DNA from: Alnus glutinosa
Lineage: Eukaryota > Streptophyta > Magnoliopsida > Fagales > Betulaceae
Length of the DNA: 64,000 bases
Direction of reading: 5' to 3'
Assembly (NCBI RefSeq): GCF_958979055.1
Contig: NC_084891.1
Span: 27,067,001-27,131,000, forward strand
The notes beneath the pieces are model-generated. The model saw only the letters and a list, made by a program, of their open reading frames with translations, was not told the origin of the DNA and ran no database searches. The translations under genes were made by a program, and so were the position numbers. Positions 10,649 to 22,605 of the stretch are shown here, piece by piece. Position 1 is the stretch's first letter. Each line of letters starts with the position of its first letter.

Positions 10649-13163
10649 TTTTCAGTATAGATTGAGAGAGCAAGTACAGTGAGGGCGGTGCGCACTGAGT
10701 TGTAAGCAACATGGGGGAGGAATTTATGAGAGCCAAAAGGATTTGCTTGCGTGTGGAGAAGTATAAAATATTATTTCCACTACGGAGGGAAAATATTGAA
10801 TAGCTAGCAGAGAATCAGATACGCCATTGAATCCCCAGAAGAAAAAGGAGCATCGTCTTTTTGCTGTGATTGTGAACCATTGTTATTCTCAATCTTTGTT
10901 TGTTTATGTTTTCATCGTAGAATTAGTCAATTAAAAGATGCAGGAATTCAAGAAAGGGGCCAGCTAGCAGGTAAGCCTTTTATTCTGGCTTCCAATAACT
11001 GGAACGTTTTGTGAAATTGGAGGCAAATCAGACGTCAATTCCGGCCGATGGTGTTGCGCACTTGAAAGCTGAATCTCGCTGCTTCCAGCCTTCCTAGTGG
11101 CCGGTGCAGCTGAATGGTTTTTGCTCGATGTTGCGCCAAGTTCAAGCAACGAGCATCGTTCCAAGAACTTGTTCATTCATATTTCCAGATAGGATTCCCG
11201 CCCATCAAATAGAGCTTTTCAACTTTATTATTGTTAATACTATTATAACTTTAATTTCAATTTCTTCTTTTTATAATTTTCTTTTTGAAATTTTTTATTA
11301 AATGTGACACGTGTCGTCTACTAATTTGGTATGATGTGACAATATTATTAGAAATTTAAGTGAAGATAGATGGAACTTGGAATGATCTATTTGATAACGA
11401 TTGAAACGTTAGGAAGTAAATCCATAAAATTTGAACATTAGCGGGTGATTTGATAAAATGTCATACTTCAAGGACGTCATAAGCAATTTTTTTCTTTTTC
11501 TTTTTTATGCATATATTTTGGAGTAGGCATTTAAACAGTGGCAGAGACATGGCTTTGTTCATATTGAAAGAATAAAAAGAGGATAAAATGAGCTCGAATT
11601 GTTACAAAAAAAAAAAAAAAAAAAAAAAACACTTCAGCAACTGCATAATGGCAATTAATACAAATTCAGTCCCAGCCAAGCTTTAGGTTCATGAAGCAAT
11701 ACTTTCCAGAATACATCACACCCCTCTAGACCTCACAATAACAAATTTAGATTTGGCTTAAGTTCGTCATAATGTTGGCTTGATTGTTGCATGCTTGCCT
11801 AATTATGTATTAAGAACCTCTAGATATTACCCAGTCAAGGAATTCAAAAAACTTACTTCTAAAAACACGGGGGCTCTCTAAAACTAAAACCATATCTTCC
11901 AGCAAATCAGACAACCACGCCACAGTATTTGCCTAATGAGAAGGGATTTTTCCCCTGTTCATTTCCCATCAGCCCTTCTTTGTGGTGTGAAATGATCCGC
12001 TTTATGACCGTAGGCCCTAGGTAATTTGTTGATCAATATAGCCAATGAAGGCGTCAAGCTACCCTGGGGATAAAAATAAAAGTAACTTTCAGACGATAAC
12101 AAAGTGAGTATCAATTATCACTTATTAAAGAAAGCATTATCCTACTTACGAGAAATTACTGCAGAACAATGTAAGAAGAATTACTTCTCAAACTATATAC
12201 CTGTTCATAATGATGCGGTCAAGGCTTTACGACAAAAGCGTATTGCACACAAGAAGCTCTGCCATGGGGGACACTATGTGGCTAATTACTCTGGTTGAAC
12301 TGCCAAGCTGTTCTTACCAGACTTCCCAATTTAAGAATATCAAACGTAAAAAAGAGAACAAAAATTTTCAAAACAGCTTCCCTTATCAAATGGTATGGAT
12401 CGACCTGCGAAAAGGTAGTAAGTTTTGTGAGAAAGGACAAGAAAATATAGTGAAAGTGGTTGTTTGACCAAATGCTTTATGATTTCAAGCTACAGAATAA
12501 ATGAGTATTAAGAGAGAAGTAGAATCAAGTGACACTGAATTGAGAAAGGAGACCTCAACATTATCTATTTAATCTGATGGCAAAATGCACTGTGAGTGAA
12601 GAGGAAAGAAGACTCACGTCCACACGATATACTTTGTTCCTAAAGAGCATCAAATAATTCCTGTGGTGTGACTAGCAAAAAGAATCCATACCATGGAGAG
12701 AGAGAGAGAGAGAACTGGCCATTCATGAAACAAGAACTTCTTGATAGGACATTAGATAATCCCTCTATCAGTGCAAAGTCCATTACAATCTGTACAAATT
12801 GCTGTCCAAGAAGATACACCATACCTGTCAACAAATGGACTTGGCCGGTATAGACACAAATCTCCTTGTCAGAAACTGCCTGAATTGTGAACACATTGGA
12901 ATCTCTATCCTGCCCAACATACCAGCCTACTAATCAGCTATAGTTTCATGAAATGCAGAAGGAAATAACATCTGAATATTCAAGTGAAGTTGTTTGATAC
13001 ATGTCAAAAGAAATGTAAGTAGCCAAGGAATTCAAATTTAAGTAAATTTTTTCACTTACAAGCCATAACGAGATCCATGACAGCTTGAAGTAATCTTGAA
13101 CCCTAGCCTTTGTGTTTTTGAAAGTGATCCGATGACCAAATTCCACATTTTTTTATTCCTACC
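10649..13163. other. Spacer between lectin 5' end and PPR 3' end
   Basis: No protein-coding gene is recognised. The first few hundred bases are the lectin promoter side. A poly-A run lies at about 11605-11629. The part nearest the PPR gene shows good splice signals on the minus strand and may be a spliced 3' untranslated region (separate entry). Confidence 0.5.
12825..13163 (-). other. Possible spliced 3' untranslated region of the DYW-PPR gene
   Basis: Directly after the PPR stop codon a strong donor (GGCTT then GTAAGTG) ends a segment at 13060. An acceptor GGGCAG opens a possible 85-bp exon at 12909-12825, which ends at a donor CAG-GTATGG. A further acceptor (TTTTCGCAG) lies near 12403. 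No reading frame continues, so these would be non-coding exons. This rests on splice motifs only. Confidence 0.3.
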
Positions 13164-15812
13164 CTACCAATAATCCTTACAAGAACAATGCCCATTCTTA
13201 AAATAGTGGAGGCACTTGGAGTCGTTCAAATATATTTCACATCCAAACGTCATAGTGATATATTTGGCTGTCCTATGGCAATCATCACACATTCTCAGGT
13301 TTTTTACCATCCTTATAACTTTAGATGCAGGAGAGCCTATAAGAGCAAAAGCCAATGCGAGTTTTTCACTATGAACTCCACTAATCTCTTCTCTCTCTTC
13401 CTCCTCGATGCAAAGCCCATATTGGGTATCAGGTCCCTCGACCTTCCCCTTTATTCTTTGTATCCAAGAAGATTCCACATCCGAGGACTGATCACCTGTA
13501 AGAAACGTATGGACTGTGTTTTTAACTTCAATCCAGCATATCCCAAGAGATTTTCTTGATGCATTCTCCTTTTCAAGCTTTCTCATTTTTGAAGCATCCT
13601 CTAACTTTCCACACAAAGCATGTGCCTGAAAAATTAACTGGTGAATCAGAATATTCCCCGGTTCTAAGTCAAGCAAACTTTCCCCCGCACGGACTGCCAA
13701 GCCAATATTACCATGAATCCTACAGGCAGTTAGTAGGGCAGACCAAGTAGAGGAGTCAGGGTCAATGGGCATATCTTCAATAAACTCTATTGCATCTGCA
13801 AGCCTACCTGCACGGCCATATAGATCCACCATAGCTGAATAATGTTCTAAAGTTCGTATTATTCGATACTCTTCAGTGATGCTAGAAAAAGCTTTCTCCC
13901 CCTCATCCACCATTCCAGCAAGACTGTAAGCAAATATAATGTTTACAAACGTACCTCTATTTGGTCTGAATCCAAACTTCTTCATCTGATCAAAGAGATC
14001 AAGTACAGCATCTACATAACCATGTAAAACATATGCACCAATCAATGAGTTCCAAGTGATGACATCTTTGGACGAAATTCCATCGAATATGGTTCTTGAA
14101 TATACTATATTCCCCGACTTCGCATAAGTGTCAATAAGAGAATTTGCGATAGAAAGTTCAGTCTCTAAGCTTCTACGGACTACACAACCGTGGATCTCTT
14201 TTACCTTCTTCCCTGAAACTAAATTTGCACACGCAGGTAAGACACTCAACATTGTAACTGAATTTGGAATAACACAGGAAGACTGCATTTGTCTAAATAT
14301 TCCTAATGCCTTGTTCTTTTGCCCAATTTGCAGGTAACCAGCAATAAGAGAGTTCCATGAAGCCGTATTCCGCTTAATTTTCCCATCTTTTTCCATTCTC
14401 TGGAAAAGATCCATGGCTTGATCCTCATCTCCATTCTGTATATATCCCGAGATCATTACATTCCACGTGATAACATTAGGTGGTACGCCAGATTCCTGCA
14501 TTTTCATAAAGAGAAGATGGGCTTTACCATAGTAGCCACCTTGGCAATATCCTCCAATCATTGAGTTCCAAGTGTATACATCTTTCTCTAAGATCATATC
14601 AAAGACTCGCCGCGCTGCTTCTAATTTTCCACACTTGGAATACATGTCAACGAGTGAATTCCTAACCAATACATCATTGATGAAACCCATCTTAACAGCA
14701 ACAGAATGGATTTCCATCCCCTTCTCTAGTGATTTCAAAGATGCACATGCTGAAATTGCACTTGTAATTGTAACCCCATTTGGTTCAACCCCTTCCCTAA
14801 GCATATCCTTGAACAAATCCAATGCCTGACTTCTCCTGTTGTTTTGAGCAAACCCTGAAATCATAGAAGTCCAAGTAAAGACATCAGGAGTTATTCCAAA
14901 ACTCTCCATCTTCTTCATCAATTCCATCGCAACATCACAGTGACCTAACTGGTTATAACTTGCAATCAATATGTTCCAAGTCACCAAACCCGCTTCAACC
15001 CCTTCTTCACGCATTGCATCAAACAATCTATGAGCTTCCTCATTCTCACCCTTCTGGCAATACCCAGATATCATTGCATTCCAAGTCACCCTATCCCTCT
15101 CATGCATGTTCTCGAAAAAGTTCCTCGCTGAACTCATTTTCCCACTCTTTGCATACACAGCCAAAATCGAATTGTTAACACGAATAGAACAGCTCATCCC
15201 AAGTCGAACCACCAACGAATGTATCAACTTCCCAGCCTCAAAATCCCCACAATTTGCACACGCCTGCAAGATCTTTGGGAACAAAAAACTATCAGGCAAA
15301 ACCCCATCTTGCATCATAAAATAAAAAAGGTCCGCAACCTCCCTCCATCTGCGCTCTCTCGAGCACGCACCAATCATCGCCGACCAAGCGTACAAGTTTC
15401 TCTCACTCATTTCACCAAACATCTTACGCGCATCTTCCAAACACCCGCATTTCGCATACATGCTCACAATCTTAGTCTCCACAAACGGGTTTTCCTCGTT
15501 AACCAAATCAATACATTCATGAAGCTTCCGACCCAGTTGAATAGAATTCGCATCAATGCAAGACTGTAACAGATTAAGATAGGTCTTGGGCTCTACCTTG
15601 GACCCGCGTTGAGCAATGGACTCAAGAGCAGTTACGGCCTCGCTGAGGCGCCCACTTTTGCGGAGGTAATTCACATAAGCGTCCGTGAGCTTTGGGCGTG
15701 TTGTTTCGGCGAAAGTGATAGTGGGTCTGGGTGGGAACTTGGATTGGTTTCCTAGCTTGGATGGGATTGGCATGGGAGGGCTAGAGTTGCAGGGTATGAT
15801 TAGGTTCTCCAT
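13164..15812 (-). CDS. DYW-class pentatricopeptide repeat protein
   Basis: The intronless gene encodes 882 residues. After an N-terminal leader that may be an organelle-targeting peptide, PLS-type PPR motifs run from about 45 to 700, with recurrent units such as TWNxMISGY and SLVDMYSKCG. An E/E+ region follows, then a C-terminal DYW deaminase-like domain (about 747-882) with HSE at 814-816, CDDC at 842-845, H869, CSC at 876-878 and the terminal tripeptide DYW. Such proteins bind organellar RNA one base per repeat and direct C-to-U editing; H, E and the two Cys bind the catalytic zinc. Both zinc motifs are intact, so an active deaminase is expected. The usual PG box reads SLGICWIEV, so the Pro is lost. 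I recall the Arabidopsis relative as At1g19720 (DYW7). Organelle and target site cannot be told from sequence. Confidence 0.93.
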   Translation of the reverse strand: MENLIIPCNSSPPMPIPSKLGNQSKFPPRPTITFAETTRPKLTDAYVNYLRKSGRLSEAVTALESIAQRGSKVEPKTYLNLLQSCIDANSIQLGRKLHECIDLVNEENPFVETKIVSMYAKCGCLEDARKMFGEMSERNLYAWSAMIGACSRERRWREVADLFYFMMQDGVLPDSFLFPKILQACANCGDFEAGKLIHSLVVRLGMSCSIRVNNSILAVYAKSGKMSSARNFFENMHERDRVTWNAMISGYCQKGENEEAHRLFDAMREEGVEAGLVTWNILIASYNQLGHCDVAMELMKKMESFGITPDVFTWTSMISGFAQNNRRSQALDLFKDMLREGVEPNGVTITSAISACASLKSLEKGMEIHSVAVKMGFINDVLVRNSLVDMYSKCGKLEAARRVFDMILEKDVYTWNSMIGGYCQGGYYGKAHLLFMKMQESGVPPNVITWNVMISGYIQNGDEDQAMDLFQRMEKDGKIKRNTASWNSLIAGYLQIGQKNKALGIFRQMQSSCVIPNSVTMLSVLPACANLVSGKKVKEIHGCVVRRSLETELSIANSLIDTYAKSGNIVYSRTIFDGISSKDVITWNSLIGAYVLHGYVDAVLDLFDQMKKFGFRPNRGTFVNIIFAYSLAGMVDEGEKAFSSITEEYRIIRTLEHYSAMVDLYGRAGRLADAIEFIEDMPIDPDSSTWSALLTACRIHGNIGLAVRAGESLLDLEPGNILIHQLIFQAHALCGKLEDASKMRKLEKENASRKSLGICWIEVKNTVHTFLTGDQSSDVESSWIQRIKGKVEGPDTQYGLCIEEEEREEISGVHSEKLALAFALIGSPASKVIRMVKNLRMCDDCHRTAKYITMTFGCEIYLNDSKCLHYFKNGHCSCKDYW

Positions 15813-16570
15813 TGCTCAACCAAACCAATTGTTGAACAATCTCTCTCTCTCTCTTCTCTATTCGAAATTTCTTTTTGGAGGGTAACGTACAGAGATAGAT
15901 CGAAGACGAAGAAAATGGGGCTGGGAATTGAGAGCCATGCTGCAACAGTTTTCAGGGTCCACCCACCGATGCTGTGGGCGTTATCCGAAATCCAGTTACA
16001 GCTTTTGGTTGTCGTTTCGTGGAATAGTGGGTTGAACGACTTAAAATTGTTACTATCTTTGTCTTTGTGATTAATTCTTTGATTATAGTTAATCTAATTA
16101 TTTTTAGATATATTCATCCCAAAAAAAAAAAACAAAATCCACTGAATTTTAAATTTTCATTTCCATTAACTTTACTCGAATAATATAAATTTTTCCTTTT
16201 TCTTTTTAATGTCCCTTTATCTTATTCCATAAATTAATTTAGGTAAACCTTTTAGAAATTTTCAAGAAATATTATAAGCATCAACTTATTTTATTAATTT
16301 TGAACTTGACTTGTATTTTTATCAAATACAAAAACTATCTTACCAATTCGACACTTAGATCACCAAGCTTTACAAAGTAACATTTGATAAGTCGTGACTG
16401 TCAACCTTAAACGAGCAGCATAACATCTATAATTATAGCATTTTCATAATTATTTCCGTCGAATTATAAGGCAACTATAACCACTATTATTTCCAATAGC
16501 CTCAACATATCCAAAATTCAGAAAGACGACACTAAAATATCTCCACATCTAACCATTAGATAGTACTAAA

Positions 16571-16573
<3 letters not shown>

Positions 16574-16622
<49 letters not shown>
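16574..16622. repeat. (AT)n microsatellite
   Basis: About 24 uninterrupted AT dinucleotides. Likely highly variable in length between individuals. Confidence 0.95.
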
Positions 16623-16624
<2 letters not shown>

Positions 16625-17928
16625 ACATATTTACATGGTACTATACTGTCTATGCACCTCCCAAGAATATAAAAGGATATGTATTCATATACAGAGGGTC
16701 TTACAAATTTTGTTATCACTATCTGGAGACTGGAGTGCCTTAAAACCAATAAATAAATAAATAAAAATCATCATCATCTTGCCAATAAGTAACCTTTCAC
16801 ATCCTGATTTGGCCTAAATTATCTCCACACATAACTCGATATTCTTGCCTAACTATAATTGGACTTATTTTTTGAGAAATGCTATGTATCACCATAGTAA
16901 CATGCTACTTCTTAGAGCATTCATAGGGTTTTAGAAAACCCTACAGCTTGCCATGTGCAATCAAATTTGGAAAATATGGTTATTCAAAGTCTAAGCCAGG
17001 GGTTTTGAGAAACTTCGGTAGAAAGAGATTCAAAATCCAAGAGTATTTGTGTTTTCTTGGTGTAACATATAATAAGCCTCCAAGAAAGTATGGCTTTTCA
17101 AGCCATTAGCCAGCCCAAGCAGGCCCATTCTCGGTAAAGCCTTATAAGTTAGTCGTACTCAACCTGACCAAAAAGAACGGGCGCACAAGCATTAAAAAGA
17201 GGTTATGCCAACAATATTCTAACCATTGCATGTCTTGACTACTGACATCCCTTAATTATTGGATGCTAAAGAATGTTTGTTTAATGGAGCGAGGGCTGTG
17301 GATGAAAACCCCCTCCACTAATCAATAACGTGCATGAAAACACCCCAAAAAAGATAAGGGAAATTGATTACTAGAGAGGTATGTTCAATTCTAAACAAAC
17401 ACTCACTTTCTTCTATTTTTTCTTGAGTTATTTTCCTTCTTCAATATAAGGTTTAACTTAAGCATCAGAGCGACCCCTTTACTAACCCTATTAATGAGAC
17501 ATTTTGTATTTGACCTTCATTTTCTCTACAAATATCATAAATCAAATGATTTGACGTGCGATCAACTTAGTCTTCATTTCTTTCTTTTTTCTCTTTAATA
17601 TTGAAGTATAGATTGCAAGCCAAGAACAAAATGCTTTCTTCAGCTCCATATCAGTCTACATTCTCTGCATCTTAGCCATCAACAAATACCACATTTTCTC
17701 GGACCGGCCGAGTGTCCTTGTTATTGAAGATTGTCGACAGCAACTCAACCACTTCAGTGTTTGGACCACTTCAAAGGTCTTTAGATGTGCCAACTCTCAG
17801 ACACACTTGGTTGTAAAATAGTGTTTGAAATAATTTTCAAAAACTCTCTTTTCCTCGTTTCTTTAAAAATTAAGAGCTAGTTTGTCTCCCTTTCTTATTT
17901 TCCAAATTTGAAATTTTTTTTTAAAACA

Positions 17929-17956
17929 CCCCCCCCCCCCCCCCCCCCCCCCCCCC
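17929..17956. repeat. Poly-C run
   Basis: 28 consecutive C followed by an A-rich run. Long C/G homopolymers are rare in plant spacers and are prone to sequencing error, so the exact length should be treated with caution. Confidence 0.9.
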
Positions 17957-19106
17957 ACCAAAACAAAAAAAAAAAAAAAGCATATTATTCTATGACTGTT
18001 AGGCATGCATCTTTGCTATTAATGATTGCTTCTCCCGAATTTGGACGTACGAAAATTCCCAAGTGCGGAGCTAAATGGGCCAGGCATGAATTAAGAAGTG
18101 CTGACCCGTCCGCCGATTTACATTGTACGATCCCATTTTTTATCTGGGCTTCAACCCTGATGTGTGGGAAGGAAATTCATTTTGTTAAAAAAATTATTTA
18201 ATTCAATATAATAAATTCACATGCGTATTCACATATAAATTTTTAGAAATACATGCAAAAAATAAAAATCACATATTCTGCTAAAAATATATGTGAGAAT
18301 GACATATATTTTAAACATATGTCAATTTAATAGTAACAATATCATAAATAAGCATCGAGCCCGATTAACATAGGACAAAAGCCTACTCATTAGAAAAGTT
18401 TAAAAGCCGTTAAAAAGCCTAGAGCCTCCGCAATCAAAAACCCACAAGGTAGTGGTTAAATAAGGAGTCTAAATGAAGGTCATCATCTCCAAACGAGATA
18501 AGAGTGTTTTTTTCCCTAAAAACTCTTTCGATTATATTCTCTCTATGAATGCTCTACTTCCTTAATTATCGGAGGCTCTACACCGGCCCTAGCCAACACC
18601 ACTCTAATGGTTATTTTCTTGTCTTGTACTTAGTCTGTCAACTAGTTGGGCCATCCAAAAATTTGATTTTACAAATATAAATATTTCAGCTTCGTTTGGA
18701 GGAAAATTTTGTTGATTTTAAAATATATTTTAAGGTTAAATAGCTTAGAGGTATCTGTGGTTAGACCCTAAATCAAATCGCCGCCTCGGTTTCAAAAATC
18801 GTCCAGGTAGTACCTGTCTTTAATGGATATTACTAGTTAGTACTTCTGTCAGTCCTCTGTCAATTTTTTTAACGAACCTCTACATTACCCACCTTAAAAT
18901 GGCGACACATGTCTCAGTTGCCACATGACCACGTGTCACATATGATATTTATAAGGACCATTGTTGTTGTTATTGGTGTACCATTGTTATACCCCAAGAG
19001 TGTAAGTATCATTTCTCAATAAATAAAAGATTCTTTGATCAATAATTATCGTTGTCGTTTTCAGATTTTAATATGGACCTTTGAATTTTTGTCATCCTAT
19101 TCTCTA

Positions 19107-19110
<4 letters not shown>

Positions 19111-19192
<82 letters not shown>
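19111..19192. repeat. (TA)41 microsatellite
   Basis: An uninterrupted 82-bp TA tract, the longest dinucleotide repeat in the window. It is self-complementary and can extrude as a cruciform. Confidence 0.96.
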
Positions 19193-19196
<4 letters not shown>

Positions 19197-19263
19197 GCTC
19201 AAATAAGAAAAATAGTAAAGGCAGATTCACTTGAAATATAGTCTTTCTCCCATCAAAAGACAA

Positions 19264-19495
19264 AATTTCTTACAAATCGGTTTGTAGGAAATTTCATACA
19301 ACCCACATATAAGATTGACATGTGTCTCTTGGCAAGTGAGAATCACATATTATTTTAATAGCATGTGCTTCTCACATGCTTTTTTAATAGCATTAATAAA
19401 AACACATGTGCTTTTCACATGTTTAAAAAACACATATCACTTTTATATGTGGATTGTATGAAATTTCTTACAAACTGGTTTGTAGGAAAATTATG
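19264..19495. repeat. MITE with about 36-bp terminal inverted repeats
   Basis: The left end reads tttcttacaaatcggtttgt and continues aggaaatttcatacaa; the right end is its near-exact reverse complement-type partner, ttgtatgaaatttcttacaa then actggtttgtagg. The interior has further inverted motifs (cacatgtgctt...). There is no coding capacity. The superfamily is not determined. Confidence 0.6.
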
Positions 19496-19618
19496 TCCCC
19501 CATCAAATTATACCTAACAAAAAAGTGGGAAGATATTTATTTGGGCCAATTAATATGTATAGAAGTGCATGACGCCGCAATTGATTTTTTAAAATTATAC
19601 CTAACTAATTAAAATAAA

Positions 19619-20165
19619 GAAAAAAGTACACATAATCCCTTCAAACTACTATCTCATTGTCAATGTCCCCCCTAAATTACCAATTGTGTCAGTATCCCAT
19701 TAAACTACCAAAAAATGTCAATGTCCCCCTTAATAACAAAAATACCATTCATAAAATTATTATAATTTAAAAGAAAAGTTATACAAAAATAAAAAATGGT
19801 TTTTCCTCTTCTTTTTTTCATTTGTTGAATTTTTTTTAAAATTTTTTTTTTTTAAGTTTTTTTTCAAATTTTTTTTTAGTTTTTTCTTTATTTATTTTTT
19901 TTAGTATTTTTAGTTTTAGTTTTTTTTTTTTGAATTTATAAGGACATTTTTGTCTTATTGAAGAAAAAAAAAATTATGGTCATTTTTGTCTTTTTGTTGG
20001 TGTATTTGGGGGGAGGGACATTGACATTTTTTAGTAGTTTGATGAGGTATATTGACATAAATAGTAGTTTTTTTTTTTGGGGGGGGGGGGGGATGGGGAG
20101 GTCATTGATAATTGAGTGGTAGTTTGAGAATAATACGTAGTTTGAGAATAATACGTATACTTTTC
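19619..20165. repeat. MITE, family D, copy 1
   Basis: The ends are inverted (gtacacataatcccttcaaa at the left, complement of a ttatt...gtatacttttcac end at the right) around a T-rich core with internal motifs such as ccattcataaaattattata. A second copy lies at 31713-32243. A 14-G run occurs at 20079-20092. It has no open frame, and the target duplication is unclear. Confidence 0.6.
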
Positions 20166-20170
20166 ACATT

Positions 20171-22605
20171 TTCATTTTATTGGTTTCACGAAATTTTCCT
20201 TCCTCATAAATTTTTTGATGAATAAGAATAATATCATCAAAAAACGCAAAGCGCAGTCAAGTACATAAGGAGTATACAAGAGAAGCGTCCAAGAAGGAGA
20301 AGAAAAAAATAAAAATCATTAAAGCTAATCACTAATGAAGCTAGGAACGCACCAGTACAAGAGAACAAAGAAAAAAAGAAAAAAGTATTGAGCTCCTCAA
20401 TCGTCATTTATTTGTCGTCAAAATGTCTATCATTTTGTTCCCTCTACAACAGGCAAGAAGGAACCATCTTTCACACAATAGCACTCCGAGAGCGACCACC
20501 CATCCACAAGCAAGCAAATAAATTTACCACCCGAAGAGGCATAACCCAAGACAGACTAAAGCAACTAAAGATAACATTTCATAGAGCGCATGCAGCCTCA
20601 CAATGAAAAAAGAAGATGATCTACAGACTCTCTGTTCGTTTTGCACATACAACATTTATCAATCACAATGGCATGCATCTTTCTAATATTACACACAGTA
20701 AGGATCTTCTCTAGCGCCACCGACCAAGCGAAAAAAGCCACTTTCAAGGAAATTTTGGTCCGCTAAATACTTTTTTAAGGGGAAATGAACTATATCTTTG
20801 CATGCAATGACCTTTTAAAAAGATCTAACATCAAAGTTCTCTTAGTGAGAAGGAAACCACCAAAGTTGGTATTCCTCTTCACTTTCTACTCTAACAGAAT
20901 ACAACAACGTGAATAAGGAAACCAAGACATCCACCTCTCAGTTGTGGCCGCTCGAATAAAGCTAACATCCCACTCCACTCTTCGAAACCAAGTGAGCTGC
21001 AACGAGCACATCCTTGTCACAAGCTATACCATACAAAAAGCTTCCTTGAGAGGCATCTCTCCACACCACACATCATCCAAAAATCTTATCGTAGACCCAT
21101 TTTCCAAAATTAAGTCTGGTATAACTACAAAAACAAACTCCACCCCTTCCTTATGTTCTTCCAAAGCCCCACTCAGGGAGATCTAAGGAACACCACCCGG
21201 CCCATGCAATACCGTACTTTGCATCCACAATAGATTTCTACTAAGCCTCTCTCTTACGCACATAACGCCACAACCACTTCTCTAAAAGATCTTTGTTGAA
21301 GATCCTCGAATTCCGAATGCCCAAGCCACCTTCAGAGATAGGGGAGCAAACTTTGGATCAACTAACCAAGTGATATTTAAACTCTTCACCTAATCCCCCA
21401 CCATAAGAAATCTCGATTAAGCTTTTCTATATGATTAGTCACACTAGCAGGAATGAGAAAAAGAGATAAGAAGTACGTAGGAAGATTTGAAAGAGTGCTC
21501 TTTATAAGGGTAACCCTACCACCCTTGGACAAATACATCCGCTTCTAGCTAGCCAACCGCCTCTCAATCTTTCCAACAACACCATCCCATATGAACTTGG
21601 CCTTAAAAAGAGGCCCCCAACAGAAAACCGAGGTACTTTAAGGGTAAAGAGGAAACCCCATAATCCAATATGCCAGCCAAACCGTCCACATTATCCACAC
21701 AATCCACAGGAACCAAAACAGACTTAGCCAAATTAATCTTTAAACCTGAGACAGCTTCAAAGCACAAGACCAACACACGTAGATGGCGAAGATGGTCAAG
21801 ATTAGTCCTGCAAAAAACGAATGTATCGTCCGTGAACAACAAATGAGAAATGTTAACCACCTCAAAGCTTTCAAAACTCACAGAGAAGCATCATAGGAAA
21901 CTTCTATGAACAGTAGCAATGAAAAACTTACTTAGGGCCTCCACCACAAAGACAAACAAAAGGGGAGATAGAGGATCATACTGTCTTAGCCCACGAGAGC
22001 TACTAAAGAAACCAGGTAGGGTGCTATTCACCAAGACAGAGAAACGCACTGAGGAGATGCAATGCGCAATCCAAGAACACCATTTCTCCGCAAAACTACA
22101 TCTCAATAAAAAATCTCAATTAACATGATCATATGCCTTCTCAACATCCAGCTTGCAAAGTAACTATGGTTCACCAGATTTGATACGACTATCCAAGCAC
22201 TCATTTGCTATAAGAATTGAATCAATAATTTGCTTACCTTTTACAAAAGCATTTTGAGGTTTCGAGATAACCTTCTCCACAGTCTATTCGCAATAACTTT
22301 TGCAATGATCTTGTAAACACAACTTACGAGACTAATAGGCCGAAAATCTTTAAGATCCAAAGCCCCAGGCTTCTTCGAAATTAAAGCAATAAAAAATGAA
22401 GAAGGATATGATAGCATTCTTGCGAGAGATCATTGATGAGAGGGACATAGTGGAAGTTGTTTTTATTTTATTTTAGCTTTCCAAACGGCCTATACCATTA
22501 CTTGTCAAGCCTTGTTCTTGTGGTTCTCTTCATCACTAATCTCTCAAAATATTGATCGCTTGCACGATATGAGGAAGGAAAATTTCATGAAACCAATAAA
22601 ATGAA
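20171..22605. repeat. 37-bp inverted repeat pair enclosing a LINE
   Basis: The arms at 20171-20207 and 22569-22605 are reverse complements with a single mismatch in 37 positions (atgaggaaggaaaatttc plus continuation). They look like the two halves of a palindromic MITE split at its centre by the LINE remnant between them. Confidence 0.6.
20208..22568 (-). pseudogene. Degenerate LINE (non-LTR retrotransposon)
   Basis: Minus-strand remnants of a LINE polyprotein are present in the right order. Reverse-transcriptase pieces lie at 21891-22106 (SSRGLRQYDPLSPLLFVF) and 21603-21881 (HLLFTDDTFVF, then SGLKINLAKS and LPLKYLGFLLG). A zf-RVT zinc-binding piece lies at about 20580-20660 (CCMCKTNRESVDHLLF). 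The usual catalytic FADD reads FTDD, and GLRQGDPLSP has Y for G. Frames are broken between the pieces, so it is dead. The 3' end is near 20208, where the plus strand shows a short T run. The endonuclease half is missing (5' truncation), typical of LINE insertion. Confidence 0.85.

Larger units (their letters stand above)
15813..19110. other. AT-rich spacer upstream of the PPR gene
   Basis: No gene is recognised. A (CT)n tract at about 15839-15854 lies in the presumed PPR 5' leader. The rest is AT-rich with scattered repeat fragments, a (TA)n tract and a poly-C run (listed separately). A segment at about 18730-18950 (AGAGGTATCTGTGG onward) resembles the terminal part of a Mutator-like MITE, but I could not find the other end. 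Confidence 0.5.

Noticed and set aside
17908-18201. Open frame beginning MKFFFKTPPPPPPPP
   Set aside because: The proline run is the poly-C tract; no family match and no gene context.
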